From: Zanthoxylum bungeanum
Taxonomy: Eukaryota > Streptophyta > Magnoliopsida > Sapindales > Rutaceae
Reading direction: 5' to 3'
Assembly: GCA_019454045.1 (NCBI GenBank)
Contig: SKCR01033649.1
Location: forward strand, 186,001 to 250,000
DNA: 64,000 nt
This document shows, piece after piece, positions 1-8,850 of the stretch. The notes beneath the pieces are model-generated. The model had not been told where the DNA came from and ran no database searches. It saw only the letters and a list, made by a program, of their open reading frames with translations. A program made the position numbers and the translations under genes. Position 1 is the first letter of the stretch. Every line of letters begins with the position of its first letter.

Positions 1-624
1 GTTTGCCGCGGCTCAGATCCGTTTAATCCGATTAATTGAATTTTCGTCGCTAAACAATTAAATCTTTATTAATATATCCGATATATTAATTTTAGCCCAT
101 ATCAATAAATTAAATAGAAAAATCAAATTTAACTATTAAATTTATTTTGCCGATTAATTCCAAATTAATCACGTTCTCTCTCTTCTGAACACATTTAATC
201 CCAAATTAAATAATACCTCAATTAATCCCAGATTAATTTTCTCTCTCTTAATTTAAGTCAACTGCCATCGATGAATCTTTGGGAAGCGACCCAAGAGACC
301 TCTAGATATGTTGGCAGTAAATCCGGTTATCGGACTATCCGATTAAGTGCGTACCTCGTACTACGTACTAACCATTTTACAAGACATTGTTGGCTTCTAG
401 CAAAGCACCATGCCTACCCAATTCTCCAGAAATATTCTTACTGGAATATACAATCTATGTCAGGCGTAGAATACGTAGTATTGCGTATAGCGATCCAGTA
501 TCAGATGTCACATGTAAAGCCTAGGGCTGGAATAGTGTCTGCCCCGTACCAATCATAAATCGGATCACAAGCAACTAGTCTCTTTAATCGGATAATCATG
601 ACGTTGTCACATTATCCCGATGGT
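1..624 (-). mobile_element. Copia A 3' LTR, first part (cut by window edge and by nested gypsy)
   Basis: This stretch matches 19842-20465 closely, and that region lies inside the complete right-hand LTR of the same minus-strand element. The match stops at 624, where a gypsy element begins, and resumes at 12684. The complete LTR starts at 19340, so roughly 500 bases of this LTR lie left of the window. An open frame at 271-558 recurs in the other LTR (20112-20399) but has no recognisable domain, so I treat it as LTR sequence. Confidence 0.9.
620..624. repeat. 5-bp target site duplication ATGGT, left copy
   Basis: ATGGT directly precedes the TGATGAG start of the gypsy element and is repeated at 12679-12683 directly after its CCGGTCA end. 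The uninterrupted copia LTR copy (near 20459-20465) has ATGGT only once. This fixes both ends of the nested insertion. Confidence 0.92.
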
Positions 625-1109
625 TGATGAGTGGTAATTATATCACTATTTCCCACTCATTTAACCTAATATTTTGTATAGTTTCTCGAGTTTTATGAAC
701 GTTTTGATGTGTTTTTATTTATTTTGCAGATAAAAATAATATTGGGACTTAATGGAATTAACTCGGGGCTAAAAGGATGAAATACGGAGGAAAAATGGTC
801 AAAAACAAAATTTTCTATACGCGTCAAGAAGTGTGGTCCTAAATTCCAGTTTTGCGCATGATTCGTATTTTGGCCATAACTTTTTCATCCGATATCTGAT
901 TGAGCTGATTCAAGTTTTAGCTTAAAGAATACCCAAAGATCTACAACTTTGAAGATTTAAATATTTTCGAATTCTGAAGTGTGGAAGGCCGAAATTGATG
1001 AACAATCCAGTATATTTTGAGTAATTACTAAAGTCATTTTCAAAATATAAAATAAAATTAATAAAAATAAAAATAAAAATTGTCAAACTTCCATCAAACA
1101 TGTTGCATG

Positions 1110-1205
1110 TTTGATGCCATATTTGGTGCCATGTTTGGTGTCATATTTGATGCCATGTTTGGTGGAGCAATCGGTGGAGCAATTGGTGGAGAAATTGGTG
1201 GAAGC
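1110..1205 (+). repeat. 12-bp tandem repeat in LTR U3 (8 units)
   Basis: Eight 12-base units of the type TTTGGTGCCATG grade into ATTGGTGGAGAA and end just upstream of the TATA box. The same array has 10 units in LTR 2 (5435-5554) and 7 in LTR 3 (11305-11388). Because the unit is divisible by three, it makes spurious ORFs with a short repeating peptide; I do not call those genes. Confidence 0.9.
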
Positions 1206-1218
1206 CTTTAGGTTTTTC

Positions 1219-1226
1219 TATAAATA
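1219..1226 (+). promoter_or_regulatory. TATA box of LTR 1
   Basis: TATAAATA lies just after the U3 minisatellite, the expected place for an LTR promoter; transcription would start about 30 bases downstream, near 1250. The same position reads CTACAAATA in LTR 2 (about 5567) and LTR 3 (about 11400), so only this LTR keeps a canonical box. Confidence 0.7.
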
Positions 1227-1490
1227 CCAAGCCATTTCATTTGTAATTCTGATGCTTTCCTCAGGTTTTTGTAAGAAATTTAAGGATTGCATCTTGTTTT
1301 TATTTATTTTCAGTATTTAATTTATGCATTTTTATTTTCAGTAATAGTAGTAGTTCTTCTTCTTCTTCTCTTTTCTTTTATGTTTAGTAGTTAGATTTCC
1401 GCTGGGGGAAGGGTGAAGCTTTTATTATTTTAATTTAGATTAATCTCCCTTAATTTTAATATGGAAATTATAATTCAAATTAAAAGGATT

Positions 1491-1674
1491 ACTGCATTAA
1501 TGGCTGGTTTTATTTATTTGACATCAAGTAACACCGCCTATATGGCTGGTCTTTAGGTGACAGATAAGTACCGCCTATATGGCTGGTTTATGGACAAATA
1601 ATAATACCACCTTTATGGCTGGTTAGACTTAATTAAAATCTAACTTAATGAGGAATACCGCCTATATGGTTGGT
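1491..1674 (+). repeat. Five hairpin-forming 18-bp motifs in transcribed LTR
   Basis: Five copies of a motif close to ACCGCCTATATGGCTGGT occur at 1491, 1533, 1570, 1606 and 1657, spaced 36-51 bases. Each is an imperfect inverted repeat (ACC.GCC pairing with GGC.GGT around TATAT). The array lies downstream of the TATA box, so it would be in the element RNA. Equivalent arrays are at 5840-6023 and 11674-11858. Function unknown. Confidence 0.85.
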
Positions 1675-2074
1675 TGGTAATATCATTGATAAATTCTATA
1701 TTATAGTAAGGGAGATTACTAATTTATAAATAGTAAAGGTGGATCCCCTAACCCCAACATTTTGTTTTTATTCTAGGGAAGTGATGAAACACAATATCCA
1801 CACTTAATAATTGATATAATTATTTATTGGGTAATTTTTTAGTTTGTTTATTGAGTCTTAAGTTTAATGCTTCTTGTTGTCTGATCACCAATAGGATTGA
1901 TGTGGTAAATCTAAAATGAACTTGGAAAATGGATTTTAGGTTTCAGCCTTAGATTCAATAGCCTACGATCTTCCTTGAGGATAAATAATATTTGCGTCTG
2001 ACCATCGGAAGAGGCTTTTGCATATCATCGTGTTCCAGGTTAGCAAACTAATTTATTACATATATACAAGAGAG

Positions 2075-2683
2075 CATGAAGTTGAACTTCATGTACCAAC
2101 TGCACCAACAACAGAGGATCAAACTTTCAATCCTCAAAATAAAGATCTTGGAGCATGCTTTGCAATGATGTTTGAAGAAGATCTACCTGAACCATCCATT
2201 CCAGTTGTATCAGAGGATGAAGACCTAATGTCAGAAACATCTTTACATCCTCAGGTAGACACTTATGAAGCATGCATTTCACAAATGACAGATGAAGAAC
2301 TAAATGCAGAAATCCTAAAATATATATGTGAAGAAAAGGTGGAGCAAGAAGTAGATCAAATGGAGGAGCAAATGTCTGACCTTAATGAAGATCCAGTGCA
2401 TTCAAGAGAAACATCACTGTTTTGGGGAGTACAAATCAAAGACATCACCCAGAAGCTTGACAAAATGAAACTCCCATTCCAATTCAAGCATCATACGAGA
2501 CCTCATGATTTTCTTTCTTTCTTTTCAGGAACCACTGAAGTGAAAAAGTTTAAGAAGGTGGCACAAGCACTGAATGAGACAAAATTATTTTTACGACCTT
2601 ACCGTTGGAAGAGACCTTTCAAAAGCAACGCTCATGGGATTGTCTATAATCGAACATCCAAGACGACACTGAAACCTCATTGA
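2075..2683 (+). pseudogene. Gag-like ORF, 3' part (copy 1)
   Basis: This is the C-terminal part of the same protein encoded at 6980-8017, joined to LTR sequence by a deletion that removed the start, the zinc-knuckle part and the primer site. The frame is open back to 2018 only because it reads into LTR sequence. At the position where copy 2 has a TGA stop (8015), this copy has TGG and continues for about 90 more codons, ending at 2683. The ancestral protein was therefore longer than the present copy-2 ORF. The sequence is very acidic. No structural domain is recognised here. Confidence 0.6.
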
Positions 2684-3213
2684 CAGATAGATTTCAGTCA
2701 CGTCTGGAAGAAGACAAAAAATTTATCGCTAGTAGGGAGGCAACCCATGTAATTTGTTGTAATTTTTATTTTTATGTTTTGTGTATACATGTTGTAGAGT
2801 TTTCAATTTTGTGTGTTATTTTTGTAGGGAAAGGCACAAACGAAGCATTTAGGGAGGAATGGTGTTTGGCAATCACAAAGATGAGACCTAATTCATTAGT
2901 GGTGGCTGAGTAAGGAATGGATTCTTGAGACGCATCCTAATGGATTTATATACCAAACGAGTGGCGTATTGCGTAAACAATTCTGTTGCCTTAATAATTG
3001 CTTTGATTTGCTTTTCTTTTGTTATTTTCCTTTATTTTCGCCGACAAGATCTATACTTTTTGACTTTAATGATTTATTTTAACGTTCTTCTAATAATTGT
3101 CATTTGGCAGATACTAGTGCAATTATTACTCACCCTTTTTCAGGTTCTATAAATTCAGCCCTATATTTCTTTCTTCAACGCATCCAGATATTCATCCAAA
3201 CAAGAGAGAGAAA
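2684..3213 (+). other. Spacer between gag-like and LOG regions, copy 1
   Basis: No gene. It includes the GGGAGGCAACCCATG block (about 2734) seen in Athila-type elements upstream of env, pyrimidine-rich tracts ending in AG that resemble splice acceptors (TTTTTGTAG near 2827, CCCTTTTTCAG near 3143), and the segment just ahead of the LOG start. The same order occurs at 8280-8850. Confidence 0.55.
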
Positions 3214-3586
3214 ATGGAAGCAACTTCACAGTATTGATTCAAGCGAATTTGTGTTTTCTGTGGATCCAACTCTGGTAATAAACCATATTCATTGAGGCTG
3301 CAAAGGAATTGGGGAGAGTCATAGCAGAACGAAATATGCACCTAGTATATGGCGGTGGCAATCTTGGATTAATGGGAAGCATTTCAAAAACTGTTCAGGA
3401 AGGTGGCGGACATGTTTTGGGAATCATCCAAAAACCTTTGGCGGATGAACAATTATTTGGACCAAAGGATTAACCGACCAAATCCTAGCATTTAAACCAA
3501 AAATCGACCCCATTCTTTCCAAGTTGAACTGGTCAGATATCGATCGTGATAAGAAGCGTAAATTGGACATAGACCTTAATCTGTAA
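3214..3586 (+). pseudogene. LOG-like pseudogene, copy 1
   Basis: Homologous to the LOG ORF at 8851-9564 and in the same element context. It begins with the same ATGGAAGCAAC, but an in-frame TGA occurs within the first ten codons, a small deletion shifts the frame near the glycine-rich start, and about 290 bases in the middle, including the PGGxGTxxE region, are deleted near 3468. The recognisable parts are the YGGGNLGLMG segment and the C-terminal lysine-rich tail. Here the tail ends with a TAA directly after LNL, probably the ancestral stop. Not functional. Confidence 0.85.
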
Positions 3587-4940
3587 TTTTTCGTAGATTT
3601 TCAGCTAACCAGGTACGACCTTCTTAACTCTCCTTCTACTGTTTAAGACAGGACAATGTCTCATTTAGGTTTGGGGGAGGGGAATAATTAATTTGTATCT
3701 TGTTTTTCTTAATTTTAGTCCTAAATTTTTTTTTCGAAAAACACAAAAATTGGAAAATTTTCAAAAATTATAAAAAAATATTTTGCGTTTTTGTGTTTTT
3801 TTTTTATTTTGACTAAAAAAGGTGAAATTGGTGAGGGATAGCTGTGTAAGGAGTTTCAACTCCTGAGACGTTTTTCAAACCCATTTTCGAAACAAGTTAA
3901 TGTTTGTTTATTTCCTTTTGAATTATTTAATTTGTGAATTCTCCATAAAACTGACTAAAATGAATATTCATATGCTCAGTTGGCAGGTATTATCAATATG
4001 CATAGTAATATACAGACATGAGCTGTAATTGAAAAGTTTGTAATATCCAGTGCTCTAGTTTAATTGGAGGAAGCATCTATAAATGACAATGGAGTAAAAA
4101 AAAGAAAAAGAAAAAAAAAGTGAAAAAAATGTCTGAGATCCGAGTCATTAAATCCGTAGGGGTGTTTTAACAACTAGTGCCCTAAAACCAACTGATTTGG
4201 GAGTCACTGGCCCAAAGCTCTCTACATGGATCAAAGATGTTGCCAAATAAATATATAAATATGAAGTCTGAGTAATTAAGTCTGTAGGGGTGTCTTAACA
4301 CCTGGTGCCCTAAAGCCAACTGGTTTGGGAGCCACCGACCCAAAGCTCGCTACATAGACAGAAGATATTGTATATAAACAAAAAATAAAATTAGGAAAAA
4401 AAAGAAAGAAAAAATCCGAAAAATCCGAAAAAATTATTCCATTGCTACAAAAAGTGTGAATTCTGATAAAACTTTAGGACAAAAATATTACTCTCTTATC
4501 AACTACACTTGTGACTGTTGTGGGCAAAAATGAATTGATTAATATTTTGTTAGCTGTGTATATGGAGAATGGTAAATATAATCGGAGAATTTACTTATTC
4601 TGTAGTTTAAAAAGAAAGAAAACAACTACTAAATTGGAGTAGAAGTTTCACCTGATTAGTCACTAACTTCTTTATTTTATTTTCTCTTGTCTTTTTGCTT
4701 TTGTGTGCATTAGTTTTACTTTCTTTTTACTTTTGTAAAATGTTTGTGTATCATTACTGTAAACCCTCACGAGACTATAACTCGTCCACTAGGGACACCT
4801 AGGAGTTTAAAGGTTTGTTGCATATGCTACATGCAACTGTGATCCCTACGAAAATGGTTTAGTTAATTTTATTTTTATTTTTATGTTATTTTATTTTATT
4901 ATTTTGCTCGAGGACTAGCAAAATGTTAGGTTTGGAGGTG
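3587..4940 (+). other. 3' non-coding internal region of gypsy copy 1
   Basis: No gene. It holds a purine-rich tract (AGGTTTGGGGGAGGGGA, about 3667-3683) just after LOG, a short perfect hairpin AGGAGTTTCAACTCCT (3849-3864), A-rich stretches, a tandem duplication (4131-4374), and the PPT-like AGGTTTGGAGGTG (4928-4940) directly before LTR 2. The order is repeated at 9565-10823. Confidence 0.8.
4131..4374 (+). repeat. Tandem duplication, unit about 110-135 bp
   Basis: Two diverged units both begin GTCTGAG and contain the CCCAAAGCTC..CTACAT block; the second starts at 4266. In gypsy copy 2 (about 10045-10260) the start of the second unit is deleted. Confidence 0.75.
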
Positions 4941-6845
4941 TGATGAGTGGTAATTATATCACTATTTCTCACTCATTTAACCTAATATTTTGTATAGTTC
5001 CTCGAGTTTTATGAACGTTTTAATGTGTTTTTGTTTATTTTGCAGATAAAAATAATATTGGGACTTAATGGAATCAACTCAGGGCTAAAACGATGAAATC
5101 CAGAGGAAAAATGGTAAAAAAACAAAATTTTACTATACGCGTCATGAAGTGCAGTCCAAAATTCCAGTTTTCCGCATGATTCGTATTCTGGCCATAACTT
5201 TTTCATCCGATATCTGATTGAGCGGATTCATGTTGTAGATTAAAGGAGACTCAAAGATCTAAAACTTTGAATATTTAAATATTTTCGAATTATGAAGTTT
5301 GAAAGGCCGAAATTGATGAACAATCCAGTATATTTTGTGTAATTACTATAGTCATTTTCAAAATATAAAATAAAATTAATAAAAATAAAAATAAAAATAA
5401 AAATTGTCAAACTTCCACCAAACATGCTTGCATGTTTGATGCCATATTTGGTGCCATATTTGGTGCCATGTTTGATTCCATGTTTGGTGCCATGTTTGGT
5501 GTCATGTTTGGTGGAGCAATCGGTGGAGCAATTGTTGGAGAAATTGGTGGAAGCCTTTAGGTTTTTCTACAAATACCAAGCCATTTCATTTGTAATTCTG
5601 ATGCTTTCCTTAGGTTTTTGTAAGGAAATTAAGAATTACATTTTGTTTGTATTTATTTTCAGTATTTAATTTATGCATTTTTATTTTCAATAATAGTAGT
5701 AGTTCTTATTCTTCTTCTATTTTCTTTTATGTTTAGTAGTTAGATTTCTGCTGGGGGAAGGGTGAAGCTTTTATTATTTTAATTTAGATTAATCTCCCTT
5801 AATTTTAATATGGAAATTATAATTCAAATTAAAAGGATTACCGCCTTAATGGCTGGTTTTATTTATTTGACATAAAGTAACACCGCCTATATGGCTGGTC
5901 TTTAGGTGACAGATAATTACCGCCTATATGGCTGGTTTATGGACAAATAATAATACCGCCTTTATGGCTGGCTGGACTTAATTAAAATCTTACTTAATGA
6001 GGAATACCGCCTATATGGCTAGTTGGTAATATCATTGATAAATTCTATATTATAGTAAGGGAGATTTCTAAATTATAAATAGTAAAGGTGGATCCTCTAA
6101 CCCCAGTATTTTATTTTTATTCTAGGGAAGTGATGAAACAAAATATCCACACTTGATAATTGATTTAATTATTTATTGGGTAATTCTTTAGTTTGTTTAT
6201 TGAGTCTTAAGTTTAATGCTTATTGTTGTCTGATCACCAATAAGATTGATGTGGTAAATTTAAAATGAACTTGGAAAAGGAATTTTAGGTTTCAGCCTTA
6301 GATTCAATAGTCTATGATCTTCCTTGAGGATAGATAACCCTTTAATAGATTTCCTTACAGGATAGGAATATACCTATCGGGCGGGGGTAGCCATAATTGG
6401 AACTTGACCTTAATGAATCCAGGTAATTTGGTTGACATAAACATATGGTTCAATTGGGTTATACTGGATATTTACGTCTGACCAACGGAAGAGGCTTTTG
6501 CATATCATCGTGTTCCAGGTTAGCAAACTAATTTATTATACATATACAAGAGAATCAATTCATCTTTTTAATAATATTGTGTGGAGTCACAACCCTAGAT
6601 CTTTGAGTCTTTTCTTTTATTTTCCTTAGTATTTTCTTTTGAGTCTGTTTTTATTTTAATTAGCAAAATCCACATTCAACCAACCAAAAACAATCAATTA
6701 TCTTCTCCTTCTGATTAGATACCTGTAAATAAATAGTATCAATAATTAATAACAACATTAGGAATTAAGTCCTCGTGAGATCGATATTTTATACTACTTG
6801 AACGATATGTACGCTTGCGTTATATGTGTGTGATTACGTCGGTCA
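4941..6845 (+). repeat. LTR 2 of LOG-gypsy element (complete, 1905 bp)
   Basis: Runs from TGATGAGTGG after a purine-rich tract to CGGTCA before the primer site. It serves as 3' LTR for copy 1 and 5' LTR for copy 2. It contains the 10-unit 12-bp array (5435-5554), the five hairpin motifs (5840-6023) and a degenerate TATA box. Confidence 0.92.
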
Positions 6846-6851
6846 AGTTTT

Positions 6852-6870
6852 TGGCGCCGTTGCCGGGGAC
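6852..6870 (+). promoter_or_regulatory. Primer binding site, tRNA-Asp type
   Basis: TGGCGCCGTTGCCGGGGAC begins six bases after the LTR end. It is complementary to the 3' end of plant cytosolic tRNA-Asp including CCA, the primer type known for Athila-like gypsy elements. It would prime minus-strand DNA synthesis. Confidence 0.85.
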
Positions 6871-6979
6871 TTATTTTTCTTGAGTTATTAATTTTGAAGT
6901 TATCTAATTTACTTGTATCTAATTTTCTTTATTTTTATTTGTAATTTTTATTTCTTTTTTTTTTTCAGGTGGTTGAAAA

Positions 6980-8017
6980 ATGGAACATTATTGGGAGATT
7001 GAGAGATTACGTGCTTTACAAGAAAATTCGCCCCAAATCTGGGAGCAACAATCCGATTTTCTGAGGCCTGTTTTCCAGCCCAACAACTATCACTGGATGT
7101 CAGAACCAATCAATACTACATTTTCTCAACAGAACGAAATGGGGAGATGTGTGATTTGTGATGGTAACCACCCGAGCGATCAATGTATATACCTTCCAAG
7201 GTGGCAGAGCTTTCAAAATCATTCATGGTATAAAGAGCCATCACATTTCACAGAACCACATTTTCCATCTTATCCACCACCCACCTACTATGATCTTCAT
7301 CAAGAACCAGAACCATCAGAGGAAGAACAATTGGTTGACATGCTCAAAGATTGGTTCAAGAAACGAGATGAAAAATTGGATACAATGCTTGAAACATTCC
7401 ATAATCAGCTCGAAAGTATTCAGAGACAATCAGAATCCATACAGAGAATGACAGATCAAATAAGACAATTAACAGAAAACCAGAGCTACATACCTCAAGA
7501 ACCATTACCAGATAACACTGATGAAGCCTTCGAATACCAATCATTTCACAATGACACTTTAGAAGAGGAGGAGGGTGTACAGTATCAACAACCAGAGGTA
7601 TTAGTTCAGGAGCCCAAACTAGCGAAGTCTCTATTTGACTTTTATTATTCGGAATCTGACGAGGATGAAGCTGAACTTCATGTACCAACTGCACCAACAA
7701 CAAAGGATCAAACTTTCGATCCTCAAAATGAAGATCTTGGAGCATGCTTTGCAATGATGTTTGAAGAAGATCTACCTGAACTATCCATTCCAGTTGTATC
7801 AGAGGATGAAGACCTAATGTCAGAAACATCTTTACATCATCAGGTAGACACTTATGAAGCACGCATTTCACAGATGACAGATGAAGAACTAAATGCAGAA
7901 ATCCTAAAATATATATGTGAAGAAAAGGTGGAGCAAGAAGTAGAGCAAATGGAGGAGCAAATGTCTGACCTTATTGAAGATCCAGTGCATTCAATAGAAA
8001 CATCACTGTTTTCGTGA
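6980..8017 (+). CDS. Reduced gag-like protein of LOG-gypsy element
   Basis: 345 codons, the first long ORF after the primer site. A strong pyrimidine tract ending in CAG (about 6953-6968) sits just before the ATG and could be a splice acceptor. Residues 57-69 form a zinc-knuckle-like motif (C-x2-C-x3-H-x4-C, one residue shorter than the canonical spacing). Residues 70-105 are rich in aromatic residues and proline, about 115-170 are Gln/Glu-rich and likely coiled coil, and the C-terminal half is strongly acidic. I see no typical capsid core and no protease. The stop at 8015 replaces a Trp codon present in copy 1, so the ORF is C-terminally shortened. Whether it packages RNA is not known. Confidence 0.65.
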   Translation: MEHYWEIERLRALQENSPQIWEQQSDFLRPVFQPNNYHWMSEPINTTFSQQNEMGRCVICDGNHPSDQCIYLPRWQSFQNHSWYKEPSHFTEPHFPSYPPPTYYDLHQEPEPSEEEQLVDMLKDWFKKRDEKLDTMLETFHNQLESIQRQSESIQRMTDQIRQLTENQSYIPQEPLPDNTDEAFEYQSFHNDTLEEEEGVQYQQPEVLVQEPKLAKSLFDFYYSESDEDEAELHVPTAPTTKDQTFDPQNEDLGACFAMMFEEDLPELSIPVVSEDEDLMSETSLHHQVDTYEARISQMTDEELNAEILKYICEEKVEQEVEQMEEQMSDLIEDPVHSIETSLFS

Positions 8018-8850
8018 GTACAAATCAAAGACATCACCCAGAAGCTTGACAGAATGGAACTCCCATTCTAAGTCAAGCACCATATGAGACCTTCTGATTT
8101 TCTTTATTTCTTTTCAGGAACCACTGGAGCGAAAAAGTTTAAGAAGGTGGCACAAGCACTGAATGAGACAAAATTCTTTTTGCTACCTTACCGTTAGAAG
8201 AGACCTTTCAAAAGCAACGCTCATGGGATTGTCTGTAATCGGACATCCACGACGACACTGAAACCTCCTTGACAGATAGATTTCAGTCACGTCTGGCTGA
8301 AAATGAAAAATTTAGCACTAGCAGGGAGGCAACCCATGCAATTTATTGTAATTTTTATTTTTATGTTTTGTGTATACATGTTGTATAGTTTTTAATTTTG
8401 TGTGTTATTTTTGTAGGGAAAGGCACAAACGGAGCATTTAAGGAGGAATGGTGTTTGATAATCACAAAGATGAGACCTAATTCATTATTGGTGGCTGAGT
8501 AAGGATTGGATTCTTGAGACGCATCCTAATGGATTTATATACCAAACGAGTGGCATATTACGTAAACAATTCTGTTGCCTTAATAATTGATTTGATTTGC
8601 TTTTCTTTTGTTATTTTCCTTTATTTTCGCCGACAATATCTATACTTTTTGACTTTCACGATTTATTTTAACGTTCTTCTAATAATTGTCATTTGGCAGA
8701 TACTAGTACAATTATTACTCACCCTTTTTTAGGTTCTATAATGGCAGATACTAGTACAATTATTACTCACCCTTTTTTAGGTTCTATAAATTCAGCCCTA
8801 CATTTCTCTCTTCAACGCATCCAGATATTCATCCAAATAAGAGAGAGAAA
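8018..8850 (+). other. Post-gag spacer and LOG leader, copy 2
   Basis: No intact gene. The first part is the decayed end of the gag-like frame with new stops. It carries the GGGAGGCAACCCATG block (about 8324-8338) and several pyrimidine tracts ending in AG (near 8117, 8416, 8699 and 8732). A roughly 48-bp segment just before LOG is tandemly duplicated (8694-8789), which creates an ATG at 8741. Confidence 0.6.

Larger units (their letters stand above)
625..2074 (+). repeat. LTR 1 of LOG-gypsy element (3' truncated)
   Basis: Matches the LTRs at 4941 and 10824 from their TGATGAG start, but breaks inside the U5 part near 2074 and joins directly to internal gag-like sequence equivalent to about 7665, with a GAG microhomology at the junction. 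About 130 bases near 1985 are also missing relative to the other two LTRs. It therefore lacks the normal CA end and primer site. It keeps a canonical TATA box that the other two LTRs have lost. Confidence 0.88.

Noticed and set aside
1111..1320. Small repeat protein (also 5424-5669 and 11294-11503)
   Set aside because: The frame is produced by the 12-bp LTR minisatellite, whose unit is a multiple of three, and runs through the TATA box.
1491..1674. CRISPR-like array
   Set aside because: Repeats are 18 bp, imperfect, unevenly spaced, with the same spacers in every LTR copy; plant LTR context.
7356..7871. 171-codon minus-strand ORF
   Set aside because: It is the antisense shadow of the gag-like ORF at 6980-8017 and shows no domain.
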